The notes: a model not told the origin generated them from the letters alone. Shown: positions 1 to 10,400, counted from the first letter of the stretch. The stretch: DNA of 64,000 bases from Variovorax sp. V93 (GCF_041154485.1 NZ_AP028669.1:1674001-1738000), one strand, 5' to 3'. Made by a program: numbers and translations.

Positions 1-182
1 CCAAGGCCGAGCCCGGCACGCCGCAGTTCCGCCTTGCGCTGCGCGACGCCATCGTGAGTACCAAGGAGCTGGTGGGCACGCACTCGGTCTACAACTTCAA
101 GCCGACGGACCGCTATGGATCGGACGAACGGTCGCGCGTTGTCGTGAAGCTGGAAAAAGGCCAGTGGAAGCTGGTTCCCTGA
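1..182 (+). CDS. ABC transporter substrate-binding protein, C-terminal end only
   Basis: This is the last 59 codons of a Liv-type (Peripla_BP_6) periplasmic binding protein; the rest lies left of the window. The reading frame starts at base 3 and ends at the TGA at 180-182. The tail reads through RDAIVSTKELVGTHSVYNF and ends WKLVP, matching almost residue for residue the C-termini of the two complete binding proteins downstream. It is therefore a third paralogue of the same transporter family. The next binding-protein gene starts 25 bases later, so they are probably cotranscribed. Confidence 0.9.
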   Translation, partial: KAEPGTPQFRLALRDAIVSTKELVGTHSVYNFKPTDRYGSDERSRVVVKLEKGQWKLVP

Positions 183-207
183 AACAACATACGCTGGAGC
201 AACCTCA

Positions 208-1353
208 ATGAAAAAGAACCTGGCCCGGATCCTCGGCCTCACCGCCGTGGCACTGGCGGCCGCACAAGCCATGGCGGCCGACCTCAAGATCGGCTTCATC
301 AGCTCGCTCTCGGGCCCGGTCGCTGCCTTGGGCGTGCCGTACGAGAAGGGCATTCGCGCCGCCATTGCCGAACACCCGGAAATCGGCGGCCGCAAGGTCC
401 AGCTGATCGTGCTCGACGATGCCTCCGACCCCACCACCGCCGGGCGCAACGCGCGCAAGCTGGTGGTGGAAGACAAGGTCGACGTGCTGATCGGCACCTC
501 GGGCGTGCCGGGCGCGATGGCCATCGCATCGGTGGCGCGCGAACTCAACACCCCGCTGATCTCGCCCACGCCCGTCACCATCCCCGGCCCCGAAGGCGCA
601 TGGACCGTGACCGTGTCGCAGCCGTTCCAGCTCATGGTCGCAGGCGTGGTCGAACGCATGCAGAAGTCCGGCGTGAAGACCGTGGCCTTCATCGGCTTTT
701 CCGATGCGCTGGGCGACCTGGCCTACGACTCGCTCGTGAAGAGCGCCGACAAGGCCGGCATCAAGGTGGTCGCGAACGAGCGCTATGCGCGCAGCGATTC
801 CTCGGTGGCCGGGCAGGTGCTCAAGATCGTCGCGCAGCGGCCCGATGCCGTGTTTGCCGGCAACTCGGGCACGCCCGGCGCGCTGCCCTACCTCGCGCTC
901 GCCGAGCGCGGCTACAAGGGAAAGATCTACGGCACGCACGGCCTCATCAACGCCGACTTCGTGCGCGTGGGTGGTGCCGCCATCGAAGGCCTGCAGGTGC
1001 CCAGCGGCCCCGTGCTGGTGGCCGACCAGCTGCCCGACAGCAACCCGATCAAGAAGGTGTCGATGGGCTTTCGCAACGCCTACCAGAAGGTGAACGGCGC
1101 GGTGCCGACCGATGCCTTCTCGTCCTACACCTACGACGCCTACCTGCTGCTGGCCGATGCGGCCTCGCGCACCAAGGGCGAGCCCGGCACGCCGCAGTAC
1201 CGCAGCGCGCTGCGCGACGCCATCGCCAGCACCAAGGAATTGGTGGGCACGCACGGCATCTACACCTTCAAGCCCGACGACCGCTACGGTTCCGACCAGC
1301 GCGGCGTGGTGATCGTGCAGATGAACAAGGGCCAGTGGAAGCTCGTTCCCTGA
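208..1353 (+). CDS. Branched-chain-amino-acid-type ABC transporter substrate-binding protein
   Basis: This 381-residue periplasmic binding protein (LivJ/Peripla_BP_6 fold) should capture the operon's substrate and deliver it to the LivH/LivM permease encoded downstream. The first 23 residues form a Sec signal peptide (MKKN start, hydrophobic core, cleavage after AMA before ADLKIG). The mature protein begins with the family-typical LKIGFISSLSGP and has conserved TAGRNARKLV and GTSGVPG segments. It lies between a truncated paralogue and the dioxygenase genes, 18 bases before the next start. Members of this family in catabolic operons often bind aromatic acids rather than amino acids, so the ligand cannot be named. 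Confidence 0.92.
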   Translation: MKKNLARILGLTAVALAAAQAMAADLKIGFISSLSGPVAALGVPYEKGIRAAIAEHPEIGGRKVQLIVLDDASDPTTAGRNARKLVVEDKVDVLIGTSGVPGAMAIASVARELNTPLISPTPVTIPGPEGAWTVTVSQPFQLMVAGVVERMQKSGVKTVAFIGFSDALGDLAYDSLVKSADKAGIKVVANERYARSDSSVAGQVLKIVAQRPDAVFAGNSGTPGALPYLALAERGYKGKIYGTHGLINADFVRVGGAAIEGLQVPSGPVLVADQLPDSNPIKKVSMGFRNAYQKVNGAVPTDAFSSYTYDAYLLLADAASRTKGEPGTPQYRSALRDAIASTKELVGTHGIYTFKPDDRYGSDQRGVVIVQMNKGQWKLVP

Positions 1354-1371
1354 GAAGCTGAGCGCCCGCCG

Positions 1372-2697
1372 ATGACCAGCTACCGCCATCATCCAGACCG
1401 CATCGCCGCGCTCGTGCAGGATGACCGCGTGCACCGCGACCTGTACCTGAGCGAGGAGATCTTCGCGCTCGAGCAGGAACGCCTGTTCGCGAACACCTGG
1501 GTCTATCTCGGCCACGCGAGCCAGGTGCCGGAGCCGGGAGACTTCGTGGCGCAGGACATTGCGGGCCGGCCGCTGCTCATGGTGCGCCAGCCCGACGGCG
1601 CGGTGCACGTCATGTACAACCGCTGCGCCCACAAGGGCACGCAGCTGGTGACCGACGAATGCGGCAACACCGGCCGCTTCTTCCGCTGCCCTTACCACGC
1701 CTGGACCTACAAGCTCGACGGCGCACCGCTCGGTGTGCCGCTGAAGAACGGCTACGAAGGCACGCAGCTCAAGGCCTGCGAGTCGGGTCGTGGGCTTTCG
1801 GTGGTGAAACACGTGAAGGTCTACCGCGACTTTGTGTTCGTGCGGCTCGCGGACACCGGCCCCTCGTTCGAGGACTACTTCGGCGAGGTGCTCGGCGCCA
1901 TCGACAACATGGTCGACCGCTCGCCCGAGGGCCGGCTCACGGTCGGCGGCGGCGTGCTGCGCAACATCGTCCACTGCAACTGGAAGATGTACCTCGAGAA
2001 CATCAACGACACGGTGCATCCGATGTCGACGCACGAGTCGGCCACCAAGGCGGCGGAGGCGCTGTGGGAAGGCCATGCCCCAACCGACCCCAAGCCGATG
2101 GCGATGGAGCAGATCCTGCCCTTCGGCTCGGGCTACGAATTCTTCGACAGGATGGGCGGGCGGGTGTTCGCCAATGGCCACAGCGTGCTGGGCGTGAACT
2201 TCAGCATCCATTCCAACTATGCGCAGCTGCCCGAGTACGAGACTGCGATGCGCGCCGCGCATGGCGAGGAGCGCGCGGCCGAGATCCTGCAGCGCTCGCC
2301 GCAGAACTCGGTCTTCTATCCGAGCCTGTCGGTCAAGGGCTCGCCGCAGGCCATCCGCGTGATCCGCCCGCTGGCCGCCGACCGCACGCTCGTCGAGGCC
2401 TGGAGCTTCCGCGCAGCGGGTGCGCCGGATCTGCTCTTCGAACGGGCCATGAGCTACAACCGGCTCGTGTTCTCGCCGATGTCGGTGGTCGCGCACGACG
2501 ACGTGCACCTGTTCGAGAGCATCCAGCAGGGCCTGCGCGCCGGCGGCAACGAATGGGTGAGCCTGCACCGCAACTACGACCCGGCGGAGCTTGCGCAGCC
2601 GACCCTCACCACCAACGGCACGAATGAGCTGCTCATGCGCAACCAGTTCCGCGCCTGGGCAAGGTCGATGGTGGCGGGCATGGAGGCCGCGGCATGA
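1372..2697 (+). CDS. Rieske aromatic ring-hydroxylating dioxygenase, alpha subunit
   Basis: This is the catalytic large subunit (441 aa) of a ring-hydroxylating oxygenase, which adds O2 to an aromatic ring using electrons from a ferredoxin/reductase. The Rieske [2Fe-2S] ligands are visible as C85-A-H87 and C106-P-Y-H109. The mononuclear iron site is D213 with H216 and H221 in NINDTVHPMSTH, with the third ligand probably D376 or D377. Length and motifs fit the benzoate/anthranilate/IacC-like group. The beta subunit gene overlaps its stop codon. No ferredoxin or reductase gene is in the window, so redox partners lie upstream or elsewhere. It could be the IAA-type oxygenase of iad loci; the substrate is inferred only. 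Confidence 0.93.
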   Translation: MTSYRHHPDRIAALVQDDRVHRDLYLSEEIFALEQERLFANTWVYLGHASQVPEPGDFVAQDIAGRPLLMVRQPDGAVHVMYNRCAHKGTQLVTDECGNTGRFFRCPYHAWTYKLDGAPLGVPLKNGYEGTQLKACESGRGLSVVKHVKVYRDFVFVRLADTGPSFEDYFGEVLGAIDNMVDRSPEGRLTVGGGVLRNIVHCNWKMYLENINDTVHPMSTHESATKAAEALWEGHAPTDPKPMAMEQILPFGSGYEFFDRMGGRVFANGHSVLGVNFSIHSNYAQLPEYETAMRAAHGEERAAEILQRSPQNSVFYPSLSVKGSPQAIRVIRPLAADRTLVEAWSFRAAGAPDLLFERAMSYNRLVFSPMSVVAHDDVHLFESIQQGLRAGGNEWVSLHRNYDPAELAQPTLTTNGTNELLMRNQFRAWARSMVAGMEAAA

Positions 2698-3161
2698 ATG
2701 GCGACCCGCGCGATTTCGTTGCCCATGAGGCCGCACTGCTCGACGAGCGGCGCTTCGACGACTGGCTGGCGCTCTTCACCGAAGACGGCCATTACTGGAT
2801 TCCGCTGCTGGGCGCCGCCCAGGCCGATCCGTTCTCGCACAACTCGCTGGCCTACGAAGATCGGCTGCTGCTGCAGCTGCGCGTGGATCGCCTGAAGAAC
2901 CCGCGCGCCCATTCGCAGCATCCCGCGAGCCACAGCCAGCATGTGCTGCAGCCTTCGCGCATCGAGGAAGAGACGAGCGATGCAGTGCGCCTGCGCACGC
3001 CGTTCCTCTATATCGAAGCGCGCGGCGAATCGCAGATCCTGCTGACCGGCACCGCCCGCCACCGCCTCGTGCGCACGTCCGAGGGCTGGGCCATCCGCGA
3101 GAAGCGCATCGACCTGCTCAACGCCGCGCGCCCATTGCCGGCGATCCAGTTGTTCATCTGA
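2694..3161 (+). CDS. Aromatic ring-hydroxylating dioxygenase, beta subunit
   Basis: This 155-residue protein has the SnoaL-like/NTF2 fold of ring-hydroxylase small subunits, which trimerise with the alpha subunits. The N-terminal segment with LLDERRFDDWLALFTEDG and YWIPL is typical of the family. The start codon overlaps the alpha stop as ATGA, indicating translational coupling and a fixed alpha/beta ratio. Length is slightly below the usual 160-180 residues. It is followed by a third binding-protein gene 51 bases downstream. Confidence 0.92.
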   Translation: MNGDPRDFVAHEAALLDERRFDDWLALFTEDGHYWIPLLGAAQADPFSHNSLAYEDRLLLQLRVDRLKNPRAHSQHPASHSQHVLQPSRIEEETSDAVRLRTPFLYIEARGESQILLTGTARHRLVRTSEGWAIREKRIDLLNAARPLPAIQLFI

Positions 3162-3212
3162 GTTTTCCCCGTCCATTTCCATCCACCCATCCATCCTCAC
3201 CGGAGCTACGAC

Positions 3213-4376
3213 ATGAAGAGCCTGATGCAGACCTTGACGCGCGGTGCCCTCGCCGCGGCGCTGACCGCCTGTGGTGTTGCGAGCGCATTCGCGGCCGACC
3301 TCAAGGTCGGCCTGAGCGTGTCGCTGTCGGGGCCCAATTCCTCGCTGGGCGTGCCCTATGCCAAGGGCATGCAGGCCGCGCTGGCCTACAAGCCGGAAGT
3401 CAACGGCCGCAAGGTGCAGCTCATCGTGCTGGACGACGGCTCGGACCCGACCACGGCCGGGCGCAATGCCCGCAAGCTGATCGAGGAGGACAAGGTCGAT
3501 GTGCTGATGGGCACCTCGGGCGTGCCTGCCGCCATTGCCATGGCCCAGGTCGGCAAGGAAGCCAAGGTGCCGATGATCGGGCTCACACCCATCCTGCTCG
3601 ACCCGGCCGAGAACCCCTGGGTCGTGACGGTGGCGCAGCCCACGCAGCTGATGATCGATGCGGTGGTCGAGCGCATGAAGCGCAACAACGTCAAGACCGT
3701 GGGCTACATCGGCTTCACCGATGCCTGGGGCGACCTGGTCTACAACGCACTGATGAAAGCTGCGCCTGAAGCCGGCATCAAGGTGGTGAGCAACGAGCGC
3801 TATGCGCGCGCTGACGCTTCGGTGACCGGTCAGGTGCTGAAGATCGTCGCGCTCAGGCCCGATGCCGTGATGACCGGCGGTGCCGGCACGCCGGGCGCGC
3901 TGCCCTTCCTTGCACTGCAGGAGCGCGGCTACAAGGGCGGCGTGTACGGCCAGCACGGGCTGATCAACCCCGACTTCGTGCGCGTGGTCGGTGCCGCGGG
4001 GCAGAACGCACTGATGCCCACCGGCCCGGTGATCGTGGCCGAGCAGTTGCCCGACAGCCATCCGACCAAGAAGATCGCGACCGATTTCCGCGCCGTGTTC
4101 CAGAAGGTCAACAACGCGCCCACCAGCGACGCGTTCTCGGCCTATTCCTTCGACGGCTGGCTGGTGTTCGCCGATGCCGCCTCGCGCGCCATGAAGAAGG
4201 CGGAGCCGGGTACCGCCGAATTCCGCGTCGCGCTGCGCGACGCCATCTTCAGCACCAGGGAAGTGGTGGGCACGCACGGCGTCTACACCTTCAAGCCCGG
4301 CAGCCTCTACGGTGTGGACGAACGCGCCCGCGTGATCGTCAAGCTCGACAACGGCCAGTGGAAGCTCGCACCTTGA
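3213..4376 (+). CDS. Branched-chain-amino-acid-type ABC transporter substrate-binding protein
   Basis: This 387-residue periplasmic binding protein is a close paralogue of the one at 208-1353. The N-terminus has a hydrophobic signal. It may be cut after AFA (residue 27) by signal peptidase I, or lipidated at C20, because LTAC fits a lipobox. The mature start ADLKVGLSVSLSGP and the tail ending WKLAP mirror the other copies. CCGGAG upstream of the ATG is a plausible ribosome site. It is the copy immediately before the permease and ATPase genes and so the most likely cognate receptor. Retention of three receptors suggests several related ligands share one permease. Confidence 0.92.
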   Translation: MKSLMQTLTRGALAAALTACGVASAFAADLKVGLSVSLSGPNSSLGVPYAKGMQAALAYKPEVNGRKVQLIVLDDGSDPTTAGRNARKLIEEDKVDVLMGTSGVPAAIAMAQVGKEAKVPMIGLTPILLDPAENPWVVTVAQPTQLMIDAVVERMKRNNVKTVGYIGFTDAWGDLVYNALMKAAPEAGIKVVSNERYARADASVTGQVLKIVALRPDAVMTGGAGTPGALPFLALQERGYKGGVYGQHGLINPDFVRVVGAAGQNALMPTGPVIVAEQLPDSHPTKKIATDFRAVFQKVNNAPTSDAFSAYSFDGWLVFADAASRAMKKAEPGTAEFRVALRDAIFSTREVVGTHGVYTFKPGSLYGVDERARVIVKLDNGQWKLAP

Positions 4377-4428
4377 ACCACCCCATGCAAGCAACAACAA
4401 CGACAACGATATTGCCAAGGGCTTTTCC

Positions 4429-5484
4429 ATGACATGGGACGTGGCGCTGATCCTCGTCACCGATGGCCTGGCCAACGGTGCCGTCTATCTGCTGGCCGGA
4501 CTCGGGCTGGTATTGATCTTTTCCGTCACGCGGGTGGTGTTCGTGCCGTTCGGCGATATCGCGGCCTTCGCGGCGCTGTCGCTCGCGGCCTTCGAGACCG
4601 GCCGCGTGCCGCCGACCATCGGCATGGTCGCCGTGCTCGCGGCGCTCGCGCTGGCCACGGAGATCGGCAGCCTGCTGCGGCGCAGGGAGGCCCAGCGCAT
4701 TCCCAAGGCGGTGCTGATGTGGGGCGTGCTGCCTGCCATCCCGTGCCTGTTGGCGTGGCTGGCCGCGCGGCCCGGCGTGCCGGTGGCGGTGCACATTGCC
4801 GTGGCCGTGCTGCTGGTGGTGCCCATTGCGCCGCTGCTCGCACGGGTGGTGTTCCAGCCGATCGCGGATGCCTCGGTGCTGGTGCTGCTGATCGTCTCGC
4901 TGGCGCTGCACTTCCTGCTCTCGGGTCTCGGCCTTCTGTTCTTCGGGCCTGAAGGCTCGCGCACCACGCCGCTCACGAGCGCCGTGTTCACGCTGGGCGA
5001 CGGCTTCACGGTCAGCGGCCAGGTGGTGCTGATGGTGGGTGCGGCCATCGTGCTGAGCGGATTGTTCTTCCTGGTGTTCGAGCGCACGGTGGCCGGCAAG
5101 GCGCTGCGCGCCACGGCCGTCAACCGGGTGGGTGCGCGGCTGGTCGGCATCCGGCCGGTGCGCACCGCGCTGCTGGCCTATGGCTGCGCTTCGCTGCTGG
5201 CCGGGCTCATCGGCGTGCTGATCGCGCCGGTGACCACCATGTACTACGACTCGGGCTTCATCATCGGCCTGAAGGCCTTCGTGGCCGCGATCATCGGCGG
5301 GCTCGTGAGCTACCCGATGACGGCCGTGGGCGCGCTCGCGGTCGGCGTGGTGGAAAGCTTCGCCTCGTTCTGGAGCGGGGCGCTGAAGGACGTGATCGTG
5401 TTCAGCCTGCTGATACCGGTGCTCATGCTGCGGTCGTTCATGGCCGCGCACTCCGAAGAGGAAGAAGAAGAGGTGGAGCAATGA
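4429..5484 (+). CDS. Branched-chain-amino-acid-type ABC transporter permease (LivH family)
   Basis: This 351-residue inner-membrane permease of the LivH type is strongly hydrophobic throughout and has about eight to ten membrane segments. It carries the family-typical C-terminal [17 protein letters not shown] stretch, which forms the cytoplasmic coupling region for the ATPases. It is longer than typical LivH (about 300 aa) because of an expanded first half and an unusual acidic tail (a run of six glutamates). The stop overlaps the next start (ATGA), so it is cotranslated with the LivM-LivG fusion. Confidence 0.92.
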   Translation: MTWDVALILVTDGLANGAVYLLAGLGLVLIFSVTRVVFVPFGDIAAFAALSLAAFETGRVPPTIGMVAVLAALALATEIGSLLRRREAQRIPKAVLMWGVLPAIPCLLAWLAARPGVPVAVHIAVAVLLVVPIAPLLARVVFQPIADASVLVLLIVSLALHFLLSGLGLLFFGPEGSRTTPLTSAVFTLGDGFTVSGQVVLMVGAAIVLSGLFFLVFERTVAGKALRATAVNRVGARLVGIRPVRTALLAYGCASLLAGLIGVLIAPVTTMYYDSGFIIGLKAFVAAIIGGLVSYPMTAVGALAVGVVESFASFWSGALKDVIVFSLLIPVLMLRSFMAAHSEEEEEEVEQ

Positions 5485-7268
5485 ACGGCAACCGCAAGCG
5501 CATGGTGGGGATCGCCGCGGTGGTCGCCGTGCTGGCCCTGGTGCCGGCTGTGGCGGGCAGCTTCACGGTCTCGCTGCTCAACGACATCGGCATCGGTGCG
5601 CTGGTGGCGCTCGGGCTGGTGCTGCTCACCGGCGTGGGCGGCGCGACCTCGTTCGGGCAGGCGGCCTTCGTGGGCATCGCGGCCTATGCCACGGCCTGGC
5701 TCACCACCACGCAAGGCATGTCGCCATGGATCGGCCTCTTGTTCGCGCTGCTGCTCACGGGACTCTCGGCACTGGCCATCGGCATGCTCACGCTGCGGCT
5801 GGGCGGGCACTTCCTGCCGCTCAGCACCATCGCCTGGGGCCTGTCGATCGCGATGCTGTTCGGCAACGTCGATGCGCTCGGACGCCACACGGGCCTGTCG
5901 AACATTCCGGCGCTGCAGATCGCGGGCTGGTCGCTGGCCGATCCGCGTTCGATGTACTACCTGATCTGGGTGGTGGTCGGGCTGGCCTGCCTGTTCAGCC
6001 ACAACCTGCTGCGGTCGCGGCCGGGGCGCGCGATTCGCGGCCTGCGCGGCGGTGCCACGCTGCTCGCGAGCGTGGGCGCCGACGCCTACCGCGTGCGGCT
6101 CACGCTGTTCGTCACGGCAGCCCTCTTCGCAGGGCTGGCGGGCTGGCTCTACGCGCACATGAACCGCTTCGTGAGCCCTTCGCCTTTCGATGTGCGCGCG
6201 AGCATCGAATACCTGCTGATGGCGGTGGCCGGCGGGCTCGGCCAGCTGGCGGGCGCGCTGGTGGGTGCCGCGCTGGTGCTGGTGCTGAAGAACGGCCTGC
6301 AGGACGTGCTGCCGATGCTCACGCAGCGCGCCGGGCAGCTGGAGGCCGTGGCCTTCGCGACGCTCTTCATCCTGCTGCTGCACTTTGCGCGCGGCGGCCT
6401 CATGGGTCTGCTGCGGCGCTGGACGCGCCGCCGCGCCGGCACGCAAGCTGCCTCGCGCCACGAAGCGCCCGCGGTCGATCCGCTGCCGCACCGGCAGCTG
6501 CCCGCGCGCGGCACGCAGGTGCTGTCGGTGAACGGCGCGGTCAAGCGCTTCGGCGGGCTGGTGGCGGTCAACGACGTGAGCTTCGAGGTGAATGCGGGCG
6601 AGATCGTCGGGCTCATCGGGCCCAATGGCGCGGGCAAGTCGACCATGTTCAACCTGCTGACCTGCACGCTGCCGATGACCTCGGGCCAGGTGCGCTTTCT
6701 CGACCGCGATATCGCCGGCATGCCGCAGCGGCAGGTGGCGCGGCTGGGGCTGGCGCGAACCTTCCAGCACGTGAAGCTCAGGCCGCACATGAGCCTGCTC
6801 GACAACGTGGCGCTGGGCGCGCATTCGCGCACCCGCTCGGGCATCCTGAAGGCCGGCCTGCGGCTCGACCGCAGGGAAGAGATGCAGATCCTGCAGGAGG
6901 CGCAGCGCCAGCTCGACCGCATCGGCCTGGGGGACCGCGCGCACGAACTCGCGGGCAGCCTGCCGCTGGGCACGCAGCGCATCCTGGAGATTGCACGTGC
7001 GCTGGCCGCCGACCCGGTGCTGCTGGTGCTCGACGAGCCCGCGGCGGGCCTGCGCCGCAAGGAAAAGATGGCGCTCGGCGACCTGCTGCGCAAGCTGCGC
7101 GAGGAGGGCGTGACCATCCTCATCGTCGAGCACGACATGGACTTCGTGATGAAACTGGTGGACCGTCTGGTGGTGATGAACTTCGGCTCCAAGCTCGTGG
7201 AGGGCGTGCCGTCGGCGGTGCGCGCCGACGAGCGCGTGCAGGCGGCTTACCTGGGGAGTGTCGTATGA
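5481..7268 (+). CDS. Fused ABC transporter permease-ATPase (LivM-LivG)
   Basis: This 595-residue fusion has a LivM-type membrane domain (about residues 1-315, multiple membrane segments) joined to a LivG-type ATPase (about 345-595). The Walker A motif GPNGAGKST begins at residue 380. The Walker B region [12 protein letters not shown] is near residue 515, followed by the H-loop in IVEHDMDFV. The signature is degenerate (LPLGTQR in place of LSGGQ), as is common in LivG. Such fusions occur in Burkholderiales transporters for aromatic acids. It overlaps both neighbours by four bases, giving a fixed LivH:LivMG:LivF order. The linker (about 316-344) is Arg/Ala/Pro-rich. Confidence 0.93.
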   Translation: MNGNRKRMVGIAAVVAVLALVPAVAGSFTVSLLNDIGIGALVALGLVLLTGVGGATSFGQAAFVGIAAYATAWLTTTQGMSPWIGLLFALLLTGLSALAIGMLTLRLGGHFLPLSTIAWGLSIAMLFGNVDALGRHTGLSNIPALQIAGWSLADPRSMYYLIWVVVGLACLFSHNLLRSRPGRAIRGLRGGATLLASVGADAYRVRLTLFVTAALFAGLAGWLYAHMNRFVSPSPFDVRASIEYLLMAVAGGLGQLAGALVGAALVLVLKNGLQDVLPMLTQRAGQLEAVAFATLFILLLHFARGGLMGLLRRWTRRRAGTQAASRHEAPAVDPLPHRQLPARGTQVLSVNGAVKRFGGLVAVNDVSFEVNAGEIVGLIGPNGAGKSTMFNLLTCTLPMTSGQVRFLDRDIAGMPQRQVARLGLARTFQHVKLRPHMSLLDNVALGAHSRTRSGILKAGLRLDRREEMQILQEAQRQLDRIGLGDRAHELAGSLPLGTQRILEIARALAADPVLLVLDEPAAGLRRKEKMALGDLLRKLREEGVTILIVEHDMDFVMKLVDRLVVMNFGSKLVEGVPSAVRADERVQAAYLGSVV

Positions 7269-7996
7269 CGGCGATGCTGGAGATTGGCGACCTGCACGTG
7301 TCCTACGGGCAAGTGGAAGCGGTGCGCGGCGTGTCGCTCGACCTGCAGCCGGGCCAGATCATCTCGGTGATCGGGCCCAACGGCGCGGGCAAGACCACGC
7401 TGCTCGCGGCCGCCATGGGACTGCTGCCTTGCAAGGGCACGCTGCGCTTCGAGGGCGAAGACCTGCAGGGCCTCGACGTGGAGGCGCGCGTGGAGCGCGG
7501 CCTGTGCCTGGTGCCCGAAAAGCGCGAGCTGTTCGGCGAGCTCACCGTGCTCGACAACCTGCAGCTCGGCGCCTATGCCAAGCGGCTGCGCGGCGACGCG
7601 ATGAAGAAGCGGCTGCAGTCGGTGTACGACCGCTTCCCGCGCCTGGCCGAGCGCCGTTCGCAGCGCGCCGACACGCTCTCAGGCGGCGAGCGGCAGATGC
7701 TTGCGGTGGGCCGCGCCCTGATGTCCGCACCGCGCCTGCTGATGCTCGACGAGCCCAGCCTCGGCCTCGCGCCGCTGATCGTGCGCGACATTCTTTCCAT
7801 CGTGCGCAAGCTGCGCGAGGACGGCGTCTCGATCCTGCTGGTGGAGCAGAACGCGCGTGCCGCGCTCGAAAGCTCGGACCATGGCTACGTGCTGGAAACC
7901 GGCGAGATCGCGCTGTCGGGCGCATCGGGCGAACTCGCGAGCGATCCGCGGGTGCAGGCCACCTACCTCGGCGGAGGCACGCACGATGACGAGTGA
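7265..7996 (+). CDS. ABC transporter ATP-binding protein (LivF family)
   Basis: This 243-residue cytoplasmic ATPase drives import with the LivG half of the preceding fusion. Visible motifs are Walker [10 protein letters not shown], the signature LSGGERQ, Walker [12 protein letters not shown] and a LVEQNA switch, all in LivF-like context. The ATG overlaps the livMG stop (ATGA). The 3' end overlaps the next gene by 11 bases, so the whole transporter-ligase segment is one translationally coupled unit. Confidence 0.94.
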   Translation: MTAMLEIGDLHVSYGQVEAVRGVSLDLQPGQIISVIGPNGAGKTTLLAAAMGLLPCKGTLRFEGEDLQGLDVEARVERGLCLVPEKRELFGELTVLDNLQLGAYAKRLRGDAMKKRLQSVYDRFPRLAERRSQRADTLSGGERQMLAVGRALMSAPRLLMLDEPSLGLAPLIVRDILSIVRKLREDGVSILLVEQNARAALESSDHGYVLETGEIALSGASGELASDPRVQATYLGGGTHDDE

Positions 7997-9590
7997 AGCG
8001 CGCGCGCTGCCGCCGGGCCAGCGCACGCTGCCCGCGATGCTGCGGCGGCAGGCGGAACGCTTCGCCGGGCGTCCGCTGCTGCGGATCGCGGGGCGGCAGT
8101 GGACGCATGGCGAGGCGGCCGCAGCGGCTGCGCTGCGTGCCGGCGCGCTGGCAGAGGCCGGCGTGGCGCGCGGCGACCGCATCGCCGTGATGTGCGGCAA
8201 CCGCATCGAGTTTCTCGAAACCTTTCTCGGCGCGGGCTGGCTCGGCGCGTCGGTGGTGCCGGTCAACACTGCGTCGATGGGGCCGCAGATCGAATACTTC
8301 CTCGCCAACAGCGAGGCGAAGCTGCTGGTGATCGAGGCGGGTTTTCTCGAGCGGCTGAAGACGGCCGATCTGGGACGCACGGCGCTGCGCGAGGTCTGGG
8401 TCGTCGGCGAGACGGCCGCTTCATGGGCACTGTCTGCAGGCGTTCGCGTCTCGAGCTATCCCGAAGGCGGGCCACCCCTTGCGCCGGCCGCGGTGCAGCC
8501 CGGCGACCCGCTCGCCATCCTCTACACCTCCGGCACCACCGGTCCGGCCAAGGGTGTGGTCTGCCCGCATGCGCAGTATTTCTGGTGGGGCGTGAACAGC
8601 GCCGAGGTGCTCGGCGTCGGCCGCGACGACGTGCTGTGCACCACGCTGCCGCTGTTCCACATCAATGCGCTCAACACCTTCGCGCAGGCCGCGCTGACCG
8701 GGGCCGAGGTGGTGTTCGAGTCGCGCTTTTCCGCCTCGGGCTTCTGGCCGTCGATGCGCGCCAACGGGGCGACCGTGGTCTACCTGCTGGGCGCGATGGT
8801 GCCCATCCTGCTGGCCCAGCCCGAGGGCGAAGGCGAGCGCGATCACCGCGTGCGCATCGGGCTCGGGCCGGGCGTGCCGTCGGCGGCCGGGCAGGCCTTC
8901 AGGGCGCGAACCGGCGTGCCGCTGCTCGAGGGCTATGGATCGACCGAGACCAACTTCGCGATCGCCACCGCGCCCGATTCGCCGCGCGGCGGCGTCATGG
9001 GCTGGCTGCGCCCCGGCTTCCAGGCGCGCGTGGCCGATGAAGGCGATGCGGAACTGCCGGCAGGCGAGGCCGGCGAACTGCTGTTGCGCGCGGACGAGCC
9101 TCATGCCTTTGCGAGCGGCTACTTCAACATGCCCGAGAAGACGGTCGAGGCCTGGCGCAACCTCTGGTTCCATACCGGCGACCGCGTGGTGCGGGATGCC
9201 GATGGTGCCTTTCGTTTTGTCGACCGCATCAAGGACGCCATCCGCAGGCGCGGCGAGAACATCTCGTCCTTCGAGGTCGAGCAGGTGCTGCTGAGCCACC
9301 CTGGCGTGGCCTCCTGCGCCGTGTACCCGGTGCAATCCGAACTGGCCGAGGACGAGGTGATGGCCGCGCTGGTGCCGCGCGAGGGCCAGCGCATCGACCT
9401 GGCCGACCTGGCGCGCTTCTGCGAGAGCCGCCTGCCGTATTTCGCCGTGCCGCGCTACATCGACGTGCTGCCGGACTTGCCGCGCACCGAGAACGGCAAG
9501 GTGCAGAAGTTCAAGCTGCGCGAGCGCGGCGTCAGCGAACAGACCTGGGACGGGCGGCCCGGCGTGCGTCCCCCGGCAAAGACGGCATGA
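7986..9590 (+). CDS. AMP-forming acyl-CoA synthetase (aromatic/fatty acid CoA ligase)
   Basis: This 534-residue adenylate-forming enzyme (ANL superfamily) activates a carboxylic acid to its CoA thioester. The phosphate-binding motif [11 protein letters not shown] spans residues 180-190. GYGSTETNF is the A5 motif, and the hinge and C-terminal motifs include [26 protein letters not shown] and the catalytic lysine in [14 protein letters not shown]. The chosen ATG lies inside the livF 3' end; upstream in-frame codons belong to livF sequence. Coupled to a transporter, a dioxygenase, SDRs and a thioesterase, it likely activates an aromatic-side-chain acid. Substrate not determinable. Confidence 0.92.
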   Translation: MTSEARALPPGQRTLPAMLRRQAERFAGRPLLRIAGRQWTHGEAAAAAALRAGALAEAGVARGDRIAVMCGNRIEFLETFLGAGWLGASVVPVNTASMGPQIEYFLANSEAKLLVIEAGFLERLKTADLGRTALREVWVVGETAASWALSAGVRVSSYPEGGPPLAPAAVQPGDPLAILYTSGTTGPAKGVVCPHAQYFWWGVNSAEVLGVGRDDVLCTTLPLFHINALNTFAQAALTGAEVVFESRFSASGFWPSMRANGATVVYLLGAMVPILLAQPEGEGERDHRVRIGLGPGVPSAAGQAFRARTGVPLLEGYGSTETNFAIATAPDSPRGGVMGWLRPGFQARVADEGDAELPAGEAGELLLRADEPHAFASGYFNMPEKTVEAWRNLWFHTGDRVVRDADGAFRFVDRIKDAIRRRGENISSFEVEQVLLSHPGVASCAVYPVQSELAEDEVMAALVPREGQRIDLADLARFCESRLPYFAVPRYIDVLPDLPRTENGKVQKFKLRERGVSEQTWDGRPGVRPPAKTA

Positions 9591-10348
9591 GTTCCGCGCC
9601 GCCACCGCTTGCCGGCCGGGCCGCGTTCGTGACCGGCGCGGGGCAGGGCCTGGGTGCCGCCATTGCGCGCGGATTGGCCGAAGCGGGTGCGCGCGTGGTG
9701 CTGGCGGACATCGATGCCCACGGCGCTGAATCCGCAGCCGCGGGCTTGCGCGCCGCGGGCGCCGACTGCATCGCGATGGAGCTCGACGTGCGCAGCGAGG
9801 CGGCGTTCTCCCGCTGCTTCGAAGCGGCAGTGGCCCATTTCGGCGCCGTCGACGTGCTGGTCAACAACGCCGCGCGCACGCCGTTCACTTCGCCCTGGGA
9901 CATCACGCCCGAAGAGTGGGACGACGTGCTGGCCGTCAACCTGCGCGGCAGCTTCTTCGGCTGCCGCATTGCCGGGCGGCACATGCGCGAGCGCGGAGCC
10001 GGCCGCATCGTCAACCTGGCGTCGTTGGCGGGCCAGCAGCCCAGCGCCGCAACCGGCGTGCACTATGCAGCCAGCAAGGCGGCGCTGCTGGCCTTGACGC
10101 GCAGCTTTGCGCAGGAACTCGCACCGCATGGCGTCACGGTGAATGCACTGGCGCCGGCAGCGGTTCGCAGCCCCGCGCTCGATGCACTGGACCCGGCTCG
10201 GCAGCAGGCGCTCAAGGCGCAGATTCCGCTGGCCCGCTTCGGCCGGCCCGAAGAGGTGGCGGCCGCCGTGGTCTACCTCGCGTCGCCCGCGGCGGCCTTC
10301 ATGACGGGCGCCACGCTGGACCTCAATGGCGGCCGCTTCATGCGCTGA
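9587..10348 (+). CDS. Short-chain dehydrogenase/reductase
   Basis: This 253-residue classical SDR, an NAD(P)-dependent oxidoreductase, has the Rossmann motif TGAGQGLG near the N-terminus, NNAA in the middle, S146 and the catalytic Y160-x3-K164 (YAASK). The ATG overlaps the ligase stop (ATGA). It probably oxidises or reduces a hydroxyl/keto group of the CoA-activated intermediate, by analogy with IacE-like or 3-hydroxyacyl-CoA dehydrogenases. The next SDR begins after a 52-base gap that contains an operator-like palindrome, so a second promoter may start there. Confidence 0.9.
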   Translation: MSSAPPPLAGRAAFVTGAGQGLGAAIARGLAEAGARVVLADIDAHGAESAAAGLRAAGADCIAMELDVRSEAAFSRCFEAAVAHFGAVDVLVNNAARTPFTSPWDITPEEWDDVLAVNLRGSFFGCRIAGRHMRERGAGRIVNLASLAGQQPSAATGVHYAASKAALLALTRSFAQELAPHGVTVNALAPAAVRSPALDALDPARQQALKAQIPLARFGRPEEVAAAVVYLASPAAAFMTGATLDLNGGRFMR

Positions 10349-10375
10349 ACAGGCGATGCGCCGCACACGCTAAAA

Positions 10376-10388
10376 TAGTTCAGAACTA
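10376..10388. promoter_or_regulatory. Perfect palindrome, candidate MarR operator
   Basis: TAGTTCAGAACTA is a perfect 6-1-6 inverted repeat lying 12 bases upstream of the second SDR start. It abuts a TAAAAT (10371-10376) that could serve as a -10 box. A MarR-family regulator gene is the second cistron downstream. A palindrome overlapping a promoter next to a MarR gene is the usual autoregulatory arrangement, so binding by that regulator is inferred. Confidence 0.55.
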
Positions 10389-10400
10389 AACAATTCAGGT

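Noticed and set aside
205..2736. Long minus-strand open frame of 843 codons opposite the first operon genes
   Set aside because: It is a shadow of plus-strand genes with clear families; GC-rich codon bias keeps the opposite frame open. No ribosome site or recognisable motif.
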